DNA of 15,582 bases from Verrucomicrobia bacterium UBA1731 (GCA_002317575.1 DCIH01000034.1:13036-28617), one strand, 5' to 3'; positions 6,113 to 13,676 are shown, numbered from the stretch's first letter. The notes: generated from the sequence alone by a model not told the origin. Program-made: numbers and translations.

Positions 6113-8230
6113 TCATTTCCTGAGAATGCGCATTTCGGCCGGACCGAGCGTGATCGTCTCGACCTTCCCGAATGTGTGCAGATCGAACGTGTGCGACCTG
6201 CGGAAGTCGATGTTCTTCAGGAAAATGCGGCCGTCTTCGGGAAAATAGGACGGAATCACATACTGGCATTCGCCGTCCGGCAGATCGGCGCCTTTGGCGC
6301 TCACGTACACGTCGCCGCGCGAAATGGAGGCGACGTATTTGTACAGGCATGTCATGAGGCCGTCGGAGCCGATATGCTCGCCGGCGCCTTCGTCGCAGTT
6401 CGCCACGGACGGATAGCACCATGTGTTCATGAAGAACACCTCGCCCTTGCCGCTCTTCGCCCGGACGATCACGGGCAGCTTCGCCTCGTCGTCCACCGCG
6501 AGCAACTCGTAGTTCGACTTGTCGCCCGTGAATTCGAGATCGCCGAGCTTCATGCCCATGATGCCGAAACGGCGCGGCCAGCGGATGCCCAGACAGTTGA
6601 CCTTCGAGCGGTCGGCCTCGTTGGCCGTCGCCCACCAGATGCGGCCCGTCATGCCCTTCACCTTCAGTCCGCACAGTTCCGAGAAGTCGCCCTTGTTCAC
6701 GAGATCGTCCAGCGTGAATGTCTGGTACTTGCGCGTCATGTCACAGGACAGGTGCGGGAGTCCGATCACGAGTTTTCCGCCGCCCTTCACATAGTCGCAG
6801 AGGATCTTGTACTGCTTCTTCGAGCAGGTGTTCCAGCCGGCGAACATGACGGCCTTGTAGTTCTTGAGCAGGTGTTCGGCGGTGACGTTGTCGTACGCGA
6901 AGCTCGCGAGATCGCACAGGCCATATGGCGCACCGGCGAGGTAGAAGTTACGATTCGGCGCGAGCACGTCGGCGGGACGCGGGAAGAACGCGTCCTTCAC
7001 GAGCTCCCAGCTTTCCTCCGGCGCGCCGGGGAACCAGTTCACGTTCTTCTCCGCGATGCGCTGGGCGCCGCCGATCGGAATGGCCTTCTTGAGGTTCTCG
7101 CCGCACAGGTCGAAATTGCCCTTCGCGATCGCGAATGTCGCCTGGGGCTGGCCCTTGGGCGCGGGGTTCCTCTTCACGAACTCCCAGAACTTTCGCATCT
7201 CGCGACGGTAGCCCCTGCAGACCTCCGAATCGTAGCCGATCGTCTGCGCCTTGGCCTTGGCTTCCGCCATGAAGGGCTTGAGTTCTTCGGCGCTGGCGCC
7301 GTGGATGCCGGGCGCGCCGACCTCGACATGCGGCATCGCGTGAAGCGGCGAGTCCTCACACAGCACGCTCTGCACTTCCCAGTTTCCCGATTCGTTCACG
7401 ATGATCTTCGCGCCCGTCATGTACTTGAGCTGGAATCCCGCGAACAGGAGCGGCATGCGGAGCGGGTTCGAATACGGAATGAAGGCGTTCCACTCGTGCG
7501 CGTTGTGCGAGCCCCACAGGGAAAGGCCGTACTGGCGCGCGACGCCGCGCTCGAGCGCGGATGACAGGAGCATGTTGCGGAACGGCATGTCCTCCGTGCA
7601 CGGCACGTCGATGCCGCCGGCGACCTGGTAGTCCATTGAGAAGTCGGCGCCCGTGGACATCACGTTGCCCCAGTCGGCCTTATGGCGCTTCTCGGCATAG
7701 GCGTGCACGCGGCGCATGAAGCCGTCCGCCACGTCCTTGAGCGTGGGATTCTCAAGCCCCTTGCAGTCATCCTCGCTCCAGTGAAAGCATTCGCCGGAAT
7801 CGTGGCCGAGCCACTTTCCGCCCACGGACCGGATGCGCCTGACGGCGTTGGCGTCGCCGTCGGAATAGATGTTCATCGAATAGAGGCCGTTCTTCGCAGC
7901 CTCTTCGACATACTGCGCGAGCTGCCCGCCCCACTGCCAGAACTGCAGGCAGTTGCCGAGGTTCTCCGTGGCCGTGACCACGATCTGCGTGGAGATCGGC
8001 GGCCGCGGACCGGTCCAGCGGCAATGCGCGTGCCCCGTGTAGCAGAGCCCCACATCGTTCTTGTCGTTGCTGCCGCCGTAGCAGGCGCTTCCGAAGAACA
8101 ACCCCTCCGCGGGCAGCTCGATCGCCGGCGTCTCCGCGCGCGGCAGCGCGATGATTTCCTCGCCCGTCAAGGGCGCGCCGAAGGCCGTGGCGCCGACCAG
8201 GATCCCGAATCCGACCAAGGTGCGTTTCAT
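6113..8230 (-). CDS. Secreted glycoside-hydrolase-like protein of unassigned family
   Basis: 705 residues with a signal peptide (MKRTLVGFG..., cleavage near residues 18-19). I do not recognise a named family. The layout resembles GH42-like enzymes. A probable (beta/alpha)8 region comes first (about 80-400), with acidic candidates in SGECFHW (Glu147) and IIVNESGNWE (Glu280, Glu285). A Rossmann/glutamine-amidotransferase-like region follows (about 400-500) with VMFAGW and DYVKGGGKLVIG. A beta-rich C-terminal part includes GKGEVFFMNTW (595-604) and ends EMRILRK. Such C-terminal arrangements are typical of secreted polysaccharide-degrading enzymes in Lentisphaerota/Kiritimatiellota, but the substrate cannot be read from the sequence. 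The ATG at 8230 follows an AAAGGAAAG tract; the gene starts 16 bases after the acyltransferase gene. Confidence 0.6.
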   Translation of the reverse strand: MKRTLVGFGILVGATAFGAPLTGEEIIALPRAETPAIELPAEGLFFGSACYGGSNDKNDVGLCYTGHAHCRWTGPRPPISTQIVVTATENLGNCLQFWQWGGQLAQYVEEAAKNGLYSMNIYSDGDANAVRRIRSVGGKWLGHDSGECFHWSEDDCKGLENPTLKDVADGFMRRVHAYAEKRHKADWGNVMSTGADFSMDYQVAGGIDVPCTEDMPFRNMLLSSALERGVARQYGLSLWGSHNAHEWNAFIPYSNPLRMPLLFAGFQLKYMTGAKIIVNESGNWEVQSVLCEDSPLHAMPHVEVGAPGIHGASAEELKPFMAEAKAKAQTIGYDSEVCRGYRREMRKFWEFVKRNPAPKGQPQATFAIAKGNFDLCGENLKKAIPIGGAQRIAEKNVNWFPGAPEESWELVKDAFFPRPADVLAPNRNFYLAGAPYGLCDLASFAYDNVTAEHLLKNYKAVMFAGWNTCSKKQYKILCDYVKGGGKLVIGLPHLSCDMTRKYQTFTLDDLVNKGDFSELCGLKVKGMTGRIWWATANEADRSKVNCLGIRWPRRFGIMGMKLGDLEFTGDKSNYELLAVDDEAKLPVIVRAKSGKGEVFFMNTWCYPSVANCDEGAGEHIGSDGLMTCLYKYVASISRGDVYVSAKGADLPDGECQYVIPSYFPEDGRIFLKNIDFRRSHTFDLHTFGKVETITLGPAEMRILRK

Positions 8231-8246
8231 CGTCTCGTCTTTCCTT

Positions 8247-9149
8247 TCATCCTACCGGCTGCAGCAGCCAGCGTTTGTTGAACCAATACCATTGTTCCGG
8301 CGTCTTCTTGAGGGACGCGTCGATGAGTGCGAACGCTTCGCGCGTAAGCCGACGCGCCTCCTCCTTCTTGTCCGTCGCCGAAGGATCGGGCCTGAGCGCG
8401 CCGAGATAGTCGAACGCGTGCTTGCCGTGTTCACGGCGCATCACGGCCACGACGATCGGCGCGCCGGCCTGCACGGCGAACAGGGCGCCCGCGTGCGACA
8501 CGTTCGCCGTGCCGTTGAAAAACGGCACTTCCACGTCTTGAGCGGGCGCGCGCAGATCGGGCAGGATCGCGAATGCGCGCCCATTGCGCAACCGGCCGAG
8601 AATGTCCCTGAGCGTCGCCGCGGAACCGCGCTCCAGCACATCGATCGTGCCGTACTGCCGCCGCATCCATGCGTTGACCAACGGGTTGCGCTGCTTCGCC
8701 GCCAGCGCGAAAAGCGGAATGCCGCACGCCGCCATGGCCCAGGCGGCCATGTACCAGTTTCCCGCGTGCGGCACCATGATGACGACGCCCTTGCCCTCGG
8801 CCACGAACCGTTTGAGAAGATCTGCGTAACGGTCGGCATCCACGACATGCCTCCCGATCCATTTCCGGTCGAAGCGCGGCGCGCGGATCATCTCCACCGC
8901 GCTGACAAGCACATTGGCGAGCGACGCAACCGCGATGCGCGCGGCTTCAGCCTCCGTCTTTTCGGGAAAGCAACCGCGTATGCGCCCAAGCGTGCGCGCG
9001 CGCTTGAACCCGAACACGCGGAACGCCGTCCACGCCAGAAGCCGAGCCGCAAGGCAGGCCAGCGGATAGGGCACGGCGTTCACCAGCGCGCACGCCGCGC
9101 GCAAGGCCGCGTACTCGATCCAGCATGTCGTGGACGATTTGCAGGCCAT
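8247..9149 (-). CDS. LpxL/HtrB-family acyltransferase homologue with altered catalytic motif
   Basis: 300 residues, typical for lipid A late acyltransferases, which add a secondary acyl chain to lipid A at the inner membrane. The hydrophobic N-terminus WIEYAALRAACALV (10-23), the block VVIMVPHAGNWYMAAW (122-137), the block AILPDLRAP..VEVPFFNG (194-213) and the C-terminal PEQWYWFNKRW (284-294) match the family in order and spacing. The essential motif is normally His-x4-Glu/Asp. Here it reads His128-Ala-Gly-Asn-Trp-Tyr133, so the acidic partner is replaced, and the usual Asp-Gln at 198-199 is Asp-Leu. The start at 9149 is a best guess: no ribosome binding site is evident, and the longer start at 9206 would overlap lpxC by 47 bases. 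It follows the LpxC homologue by 10 bases. Confidence 0.8.
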   Translation of the reverse strand: MACKSSTTCWIEYAALRAACALVNAVPYPLACLAARLLAWTAFRVFGFKRARTLGRIRGCFPEKTEAEAARIAVASLANVLVSAVEMIRAPRFDRKWIGRHVVDADRYADLLKRFVAEGKGVVIMVPHAGNWYMAAWAMAACGIPLFALAAKQRNPLVNAWMRRQYGTIDVLERGSAATLRDILGRLRNGRAFAILPDLRAPAQDVEVPFFNGTANVSHAGALFAVQAGAPIVVAVMRREHGKHAFDYLGALRPDPSATDKKEEARRLTREAFALIDASLKKTPEQWYWFNKRWLLQPVG

Positions 9150-9159
9150 GGCCGGACGG

Positions 9160-10191
9160 TCATGCTTCCCGCAGAAGATTGCGGCGGTACAGCGCGCGCA
9201 CGGCATCGCAATCCTGCGTGTGGCCGCTGCGGAACGACACGACCGTGCCGCAGAAACGATCCGGACCCGTCAGGGACAACGCGGCCAGCAGGTCGAGCGT
9301 GGCACGATGCCACACGGGCTCCAGGAACTTGTCCGTGTTCGCCAGCGGGAAACGCGGCGTGCCATACCAGCGCTTGCGGCCGTGGATGAGGATGTTGTTC
9401 TTGTCGTAGCCGAGATTGCGCGTGTCTGCGAAAAGCCAACCCACCGTCTTCGCGAGCTGGTACTGGCGGTGCGTGGCGTTCGTGCGGGCATAGGATGCGT
9501 AACGGAACGTGTCCGGCGTCACGTCGAACACAATGCGCTGCTTGCCGATGATCGTGCGCCAGTCGATGGCGACATCCAGACGCAGCCGGCGCGACCCGTC
9601 GTCCGGAAGAAACAGCAGAAAGTCGCCGCGCGTGCCGGCAAAGGCGAGCGGCTCCTTCACCGTAAGCCAGCGTACGGGTCTGTCCGTCTCCACGATGCCG
9701 ACCTTCTCGACGGCGTCGACGAGCGGAAAGGAGGACTGGTCGAACAGCGGCGGATCGCCGGAGTTCGTGGAAAGGACGACATCGTCCAGCCCCAACCCGG
9801 CCTTCAGCGCGATGATGTGTTCGACCATGCGCAGGTAGTTGTGCGGCGAACCGCTGCGCAACACGAGATTGCGCGCGCTGGTCCACAGATTGGCGATGTC
9901 GACGGCCGTGTCGAGCTGCTCGGGCAGGTCGGTGCGCCGGATCCACCAGCCGGGACGCGAAGACGGGCCGAACGTGATGGTGCGCTTTTCCTTGCCACGG
10001 AATGTCCCGACGCCGGTGACACTCGCTTCGCCCTTGAGCGTGGTGCGGCATGCGGCGAAGGCCTGGACGCCGTCAGGCGCGAAGCGCACCTCGTTGACAG
10101 CTTGGTCACAGAAACGACGACGCGCTTCCGCCAGCTTGCGCGCGTCACCGGCCACCAGCCGGCACTCGGGATAGGTGAACGTCTGAACCAT
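9160..10191 (-). CDS. lpxC: LpxC homologue (UDP-3-O-acyl-GlcNAc deacetylase family), divergent
   Basis: LpxC performs the committed, zinc-dependent deacetylation of lipid A synthesis. The protein has 343 residues, with about 45 extra at the N-terminus. TGVG..RGKE (59-68), WIRRTDL (83-89), MVEHIIALKAGLGLDDVV (122-139), FDQSSFPLVDA (150-160), ARTNA (235-239) and SGHTQDC (322-328) align along the whole of E. coli LpxC. The zinc ligand His125 with the catalytic Glu124 and the later His324 are kept. The second metal motif His-x3-Asp reads His295-x4-Asp300, one residue longer, and the position of E. coli Asp246 is Ala304. The LHTG motif is TFRG. So membership is clear but normal deacetylase activity is doubtful. 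The ATG at 10191 lies 2 bases after the preceding stop. Confidence 0.8.
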   Translation of the reverse strand: MVQTFTYPECRLVAGDARKLAEARRRFCDQAVNEVRFAPDGVQAFAACRTTLKGEASVTGVGTFRGKEKRTITFGPSSRPGWWIRRTDLPEQLDTAVDIANLWTSARNLVLRSGSPHNYLRMVEHIIALKAGLGLDDVVLSTNSGDPPLFDQSSFPLVDAVEKVGIVETDRPVRWLTVKEPLAFAGTRGDFLLFLPDDGSRRLRLDVAIDWRTIIGKQRIVFDVTPDTFRYASYARTNATHRQYQLAKTVGWLFADTRNLGYDKNNILIHGRKRWYGTPRFPLANTDKFLEPVWHRATLDLLAALSLTGPDRFCGTVVSFRSGHTQDCDAVRALYRRNLLREA

Positions 10192-10193
10192 GC

Positions 10194-10934
10194 TCACTTG
10201 CCTTTTTTGTCCTTCTTGCCTTTTTTCTCCGTCGGATCGGCTTCCATGAAGGCCTTCACCTTCTCCGAGATCTCGAAGTTGAGCTTCTTCGTCTCGGCAA
10301 TCGACACCACGGTCTGCAGCCACACGGCGAAATCGAGGTCGGCCGTCAGCTTCGGTACGTCGTCCGCGCCCAGCAGGAGCCCCTTGCCGTCCATGTCGAG
10401 AAAACCGACCCCGCCCGCGCCGTGGATCTTCTTGAGCGCAGCGGCTTCCGCCTCGTCCTTGATCCGCGAGAAGTCAGGACCGGCGTTCTTGCTCGGTTTG
10501 CCGCCCTTCTCGGGTTTCTGCGGTTCGAGCTGCCGGCGCCAGACCACCACGTTCATGTTCGCAAATTCCTTGAAGGGCTTGCTGCGCGAGAACGCCATCT
10601 TGAGCACGTTGCCGGCATCGCTATCCTTCACGTAGGCGTAGGCGAAGATGGGCTGCTGGCATGTCTGCGCCATCTTCACGGCTTCCGCGTATTTGGTGTA
10701 TTCCTTGTACTGGCCGCGGGCCTTGTTCTTGCGCGCGGAAAGCATCTTCTTCTCCCGCGCTTCGGCGGCCTTCGCCTCCGCTTCGGCGGCCTTCGCCGCC
10801 GCCGCTTCCTCCGCGGCTTTTTGGGCTTCCGCCTTGTCGGCGGGCTCCGCCTTCGTTTCCGCCTTCTTGCCACCGGCCGCAAGGACGGCCGCCGCAAGGA
10901 CGATTGCGGACGCGCACACGATGAGTCGCTTCAT
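10194..10934 (-). CDS. Secreted Ala/Lys/Glu-rich protein with a possible redox-inactive thioredoxin-like domain
   Basis: 246 residues. A signal peptide (about 1-20) is followed by a highly charged Ala/Lys/Glu segment (about 23-75) likely to form one long helix or coiled coil. From about 93 the pattern QQPIFAYAYVKDS..., FKEFANMNVVVWRR (121-134) and VGFLDMDGKG (176-185) resembles a thioredoxin fold. The place of the CxxC motif reads SDAG (105-108) and no proline precedes the last strand, so it would not be a disulfide enzyme. The tail is lysine-rich (KKGKKDKKGK). The fold call is tentative and I know no named family. The ATG at 10934 has GGAGG 7 bases upstream (10942-10946) and overlaps the Mur-ligase stop as ATGA. 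The stop lies 2 bases before lpxC. Confidence 0.75.
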   Translation of the reverse strand: MKRLIVCASAIVLAAAVLAAGGKKAETKAEPADKAEAQKAAEEAAAAKAAEAEAKAAEAREKKMLSARKNKARGQYKEYTKYAEAVKMAQTCQQPIFAYAYVKDSDAGNVLKMAFSRSKPFKEFANMNVVVWRRQLEPQKPEKGGKPSKNAGPDFSRIKDEAEAAALKKIHGAGGVGFLDMDGKGLLLGADDVPKLTADLDFAVWLQTVVSIAETKKLNFEISEKVKAFMEADPTEKKGKKDKKGK

Positions 10935-12112
10935 GTCGTTTCCTCCCCCAGACGGCGCGCCAGCCCCGGCAGTCCGGGATCCCGCGCGCCGGCCGTGACC
11001 AATGCGCCGCACGACGGCGCCCATGCGCGGAGCACCCGCTCCGCGTCCTCCAGATCGTTCACCGGAACGGCGCCGGGCACGAGCGCCGCCAACGCATCGG
11101 AATTGACGCTCCGGTCGGCCGTTCCGCCCGCGTCGTACACCGGCAGCAGCGCCAGATGGTCCATCAACCCCATCGTCTCGCGGAATGTCGCGGCCAGCGC
11201 GTCCATCATCTTCCGCAGCGGACCGTATCCGTGCGGCCGCCACAGCAACGCGACGCCCAGCGGATGCCGGTGCTTGAGCGCGCACAGCAGCGCGCGGAGC
11301 TTTTCGGGATTGTGCGCGTAGTCGTCGTAGACGACCGCGCCCGCGCACGTCCCCATGCGCTGCATGCGCCGCTCGACGCCGGGAAATGTCTCAAGCGCCG
11401 CATCCGCCGCCGCCGCATCCGCACCCAACGCCACGGCCATGCGCTTGGCCAGGGACCGGTTCTGCGCATCGAAATCGGCGGCTTCGTACCGCTCGCCGCG
11501 CGCATCGACGACGGGACCGGGCACATCCTTCACGAAGGCGTCGAACACCTCGTTCATCTCCGCTTCGGAATAATGGTCGGCGCTCGCGTTCGTGACGATG
11601 GCGGCATATGGCTTGAACGCCGTCAGCGATTTGTCGGATTCGTCCACTTCCGCGACGGCCCACTCGCCGCCCCCCCAGCGCACGGCGCCGTTCCAGCCGA
11701 CGACCGCCGCACCGTCCACCACCACGGGATCGAATCCGCATGCACTCAGCACATGCCCCAACATCGCGGTCACGGACGACTTGCCGCATGTGCCGCAGAC
11801 GGCAACGAGCTTCCGAGCGGAAAGCAGTTCGGCGAGCGCGGCGGCGCGATGCACGACGGGAATGCCAAGCGCACGCGCGCGGACAAGTCCGGGATTCGTC
11901 GCTTCGATCGCCGTGGAGACGACGACGCGCGTCGTTTCCGCTGTCACGCCCGAACCGTCGTCGGGATAGACGCGAACGCCCTGCGCCTCCAATCGGCGCA
12001 ACGCCGGCGTCCCCAGCGTGCGGTCCGAACCGGAAACGGAACGGCCGGCGCAGACCATGGCCTGCGCCAGCGCGCTCATTCCCACGCCGCCGATGCCGAG
12101 GAGATGATCCAT
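10931..12112 (-). CDS. MurC-like Mur ligase, shortened
   Basis: Mur ligases join an amino acid to UDP-N-acetylmuramate with ATP; MurC adds L-alanine. The N-terminal Rossmann motif GIGGVGMSALA (6-16) and SGSDR (27-31) are MurC-like. The ATP loop reads GTCGKSS (107-113) where MurC has GTHGKTT. EVDESD (155-160), TNASADH (174-180), VYDDYAHNPEKL (261-272) and RPHGYGPLR (292-300) mark the central and C-terminal domains. The protein has 393 residues, about 60-80 fewer than usual MurC. The loss is in the central domain, between about 198 and 215, where the strands before the normal HNxxNxxAA motif should be. It could be the cell's MurC in a compact form or a paralogue acting on another UDP-sugar. ATG at 12112 (or GTG at 12115) overlaps the AsmA-like stop; no ribosome binding site is seen, so coupling is likely. 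Confidence 0.78.
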   Translation of the reverse strand: MDHLLGIGGVGMSALAQAMVCAGRSVSGSDRTLGTPALRRLEAQGVRVYPDDGSGVTAETTRVVVSTAIEATNPGLVRARALGIPVVHRAAALAELLSARKLVAVCGTCGKSSVTAMLGHVLSACGFDPVVVDGAAVVGWNGAVRWGGGEWAVAEVDESDKSLTAFKPYAAIVTNASADHYSEAEMNEVFDAFVKDVPGPVVDARGERYEAADFDAQNRSLAKRMAVALGADAAAADAALETFPGVERRMQRMGTCAGAVVYDDYAHNPEKLRALLCALKHRHPLGVALLWRPHGYGPLRKMMDALAATFRETMGLMDHLALLPVYDAGGTADRSVNSDALAALVPGAVPVNDLEDAERVLRAWAPSCGALVTAGARDPGLPGLARRLGEETT

Positions 12113-12993
12113 CACTTGAACAGGCTTTTCAACGCTTTGGCGCCGTCCTTGAGCCCGTCGGTGACGGCCTTCGCGCCTTCCGTGACGGCCTTCGTGCCGT
12201 CGCCCAGCGTGTCCGTCACGGCCTTCGCGCTGTTGCCCAGCGTGTCCGTCACGCCCTTCGCGCCGTCCTTTAGCGCGCCCGCCGCACTGCCAGCCGCGGA
12301 AAAAGCGGAGCCACCGGCCTCCATCACCTTGTTGCAGACGATCTCAGACACTTCGGAGAACGACGAACCGTTTTCGGAGGCGCCGATGCCGCTCAGCGAC
12401 AGCGGCGGCACGGGAAGCGTCACGGGAAGCTCGGAAACCTGCAGTCGCGTGCCGCTGACATCCAGGGACTCGATGCGGATGCGGAACGGTTCGCCACCCG
12501 CCTCCGCGGTCTCCGGCGCGGACGGCTTGACATCTCCGGATCCCTCGGCGTCAAGCCCCAGCACGCCGTTGACATGCGCCAGGATGGCATCGACATTGTT
12601 CGTGCCGCCGTGGCTCTGGTAGCTGGCGTAGGCGCCGACGACGTTCACCCGCTCGACATGCAGGAAGTGGCGCAGGAGCGGCCTTACCGCGACCTGCACA
12701 TCAACCGTGGACACGCTGAAGCATTCCTTGGCGGAGTAGCCGGGCGGATTGGCGAGATGCACCTCCTCGATGCGCAAGCTCCCCGTATAGGGGTTGAGAC
12801 GGAACGCGTCCATGCGGAACGCGGTTCCCGTCAAACAAGGAACCACGGCCTCGGCAACCGTTGTCGCGACGGGATTGATCCACAGCGGCAACGCCAGAAC
12901 GAACGCCGCGACCACCACCACGGACAGGACGACAAACGCCAGAACGACCTTGACCAACCGGCCGAAACAACCCGACTTCTTCTCTTCGCACAT
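12112..12993 (-). CDS. AsmA-like membrane-anchored protein with an amphipathic repeat tail
   Basis: 293 residues. A basic N-terminus and one membrane helix (about 14-37) are followed by a periplasmic domain. The segment GTAFRMDAFRLNPYTGSLRIEEVHLANPPGY (56-86), then VDVQVAVRPLL and VERVNVVGAYASY, is the pattern of the AsmA/DUF748 N-terminal domain, whose larger members transport lipids between the two membranes. It is far shorter than such bridges. The last 50 residues are a repeat in which lysines 246, 257, 268, 275 and 286 head units of 11, 11, 7 and 11 residues (KAVTDTLGDGT type). ATG at 12993 is chosen because AAGGA lies 9 bases upstream; GTG at 12999 would leave only 3 bases. It lies between a LolA-like gene and the Mur ligase. 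Confidence 0.6.
   Translation of the reverse strand: MCEEKKSGCFGRLVKVVLAFVVLSVVVVAAFVLALPLWINPVATTVAEAVVPCLTGTAFRMDAFRLNPYTGSLRIEEVHLANPPGYSAKECFSVSTVDVQVAVRPLLRHFLHVERVNVVGAYASYQSHGGTNNVDAILAHVNGVLGLDAEGSGDVKPSAPETAEAGGEPFRIRIESLDVSGTRLQVSELPVTLPVPPLSLSGIGASENGSSFSEVSEIVCNKVMEAGGSAFSAAGSAAGALKDGAKGVTDTLGNSAKAVTDTLGDGTKAVTEGAKAVTDGLKDGAKALKSLFK
12202..12253 (-). repeat. Two 19-base direct repeats 33 bases apart inside the AsmA-like gene
   Basis: The + strand sequence gcccagcgtgtccgtcacg occurs at 12202-12220 and again, identical, at 12235-12253. The 33-base period equals 11 codons. The repeat encodes part of the 11-residue protein units and suggests growth of the tail by in-frame duplication. 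Confidence 0.85.
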
Positions 12994-12995
12994 AT

Positions 12996-13676
12996 TCACG
13001 ATTCCTTTATGTCTTCAATTTTGATTTTCGTACGGTGCCCTGAACCGAGCGTCTCCACTTCCAGGATGTTGGGCATCCAACGCCCGTCGAACCTCTTGAT
13101 GCGCGTGCCCCAGAGCCGCCGGACGGCCTTGCCCTTGGAGCTCAAGGTTTCGGCCTGCATGAGACAACCCGTCTTCCGATCCGCCCACAGTCGGACCGTC
13201 TCGGAGCCGTCCCTCGCCAGAATGACGTCGCACTTCTGGCCGTGCACGCTTTCCTGCTCGGGCTCGGGATCGAAATCGGCTTCGGGCCACCACAAAAAGT
13301 CCAACGTCAGGTCCTGCCACGCGATGTCGGTCTCGAGTATCTTCCCCTCCGGCACCTTGCCCGGACGCGTCACTTCCACTTTTTCAAGCACATTGCTCGT
13401 GCCTTTCTTGTAGAACGCCAACGCCACACGGGCCGGGACCTTCGTGCGGTCCATCATCAGCGAGAAATCGTATTCGCCCTGCACGAACCCCTTGCGCGTC
13501 CGCAGTACGATGGATCCGGCGAGCGTCAGGGGCTTTTCCGGCAACATCGCCCGGCAACGCGCCAGAATGGCGGGCGCATCCGGCCTCTCGGACTCGGCGG
13601 CGGTCTCCCCGGCGCAAGCGGAAGCCGCGGCGAGCAACGCCCCCATGAGCCAGACGATATGTAAAGCCCGATTCAT
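12996..13676 (-). CDS. LolA-like outer-membrane lipoprotein-sorting family protein
   Basis: 226 residues. An N-terminal signal sequence ends ASACAG; Cys21 is a weak lipobox candidate, so the protein is either periplasmic or a lipoprotein. The mature part is rich in alternating beta-strand pattern and contains ETDIAW..LTLDFLWWPEADF (115-135), then KCDVIL (148-153) and RLWADRKTGCLMQAE (162-176). It ends RRLWGTRIKRFDGRWMPNILEVE (186-208). This resembles the group of LolA-like proteins annotated as outer-membrane lipoprotein-sorting proteins, whose half-open beta barrel holds acyl chains. Classical LolA is shorter and not closely similar, so the cargo is unknown. The ATG at 13676 overlaps the TPR gene's stop (ATGA). 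The ribosome binding site is weak. Confidence 0.68.
   Translation of the reverse strand: MNRALHIVWLMGALLAAASACAGETAAESERPDAPAILARCRAMLPEKPLTLAGSIVLRTRKGFVQGEYDFSLMMDRTKVPARVALAFYKKGTSNVLEKVEVTRPGKVPEGKILETDIAWQDLTLDFLWWPEADFDPEPEQESVHGQKCDVILARDGSETVRLWADRKTGCLMQAETLSSKGKAVRRLWGTRIKRFDGRWMPNILEVETLGSGHRTKIKIEDIKES

Noticed and set aside
5069..7564. 831-codon open frame on the + strand
   Set aside because: It lies antisense to the kinase and the glycosidase-like gene, is rich in Arg/His/Ala, has no domain pattern, and is what high GC at third codon positions produces on the opposite strand.
8151..10635. Long + strand frames of 412 and 501 codons
   Set aside because: They are antisense to well-supported genes (acyltransferase, LpxC, Ala/Lys/Glu-rich protein), with shadow-like composition and no motif.
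10740..10870. Repetitive gcg/ctt-rich DNA as a possible simple repeat array
   Set aside because: It is explained by the Ala/Lys/Glu-rich coding segment of the gene at 10194-10934; the units are irregular.
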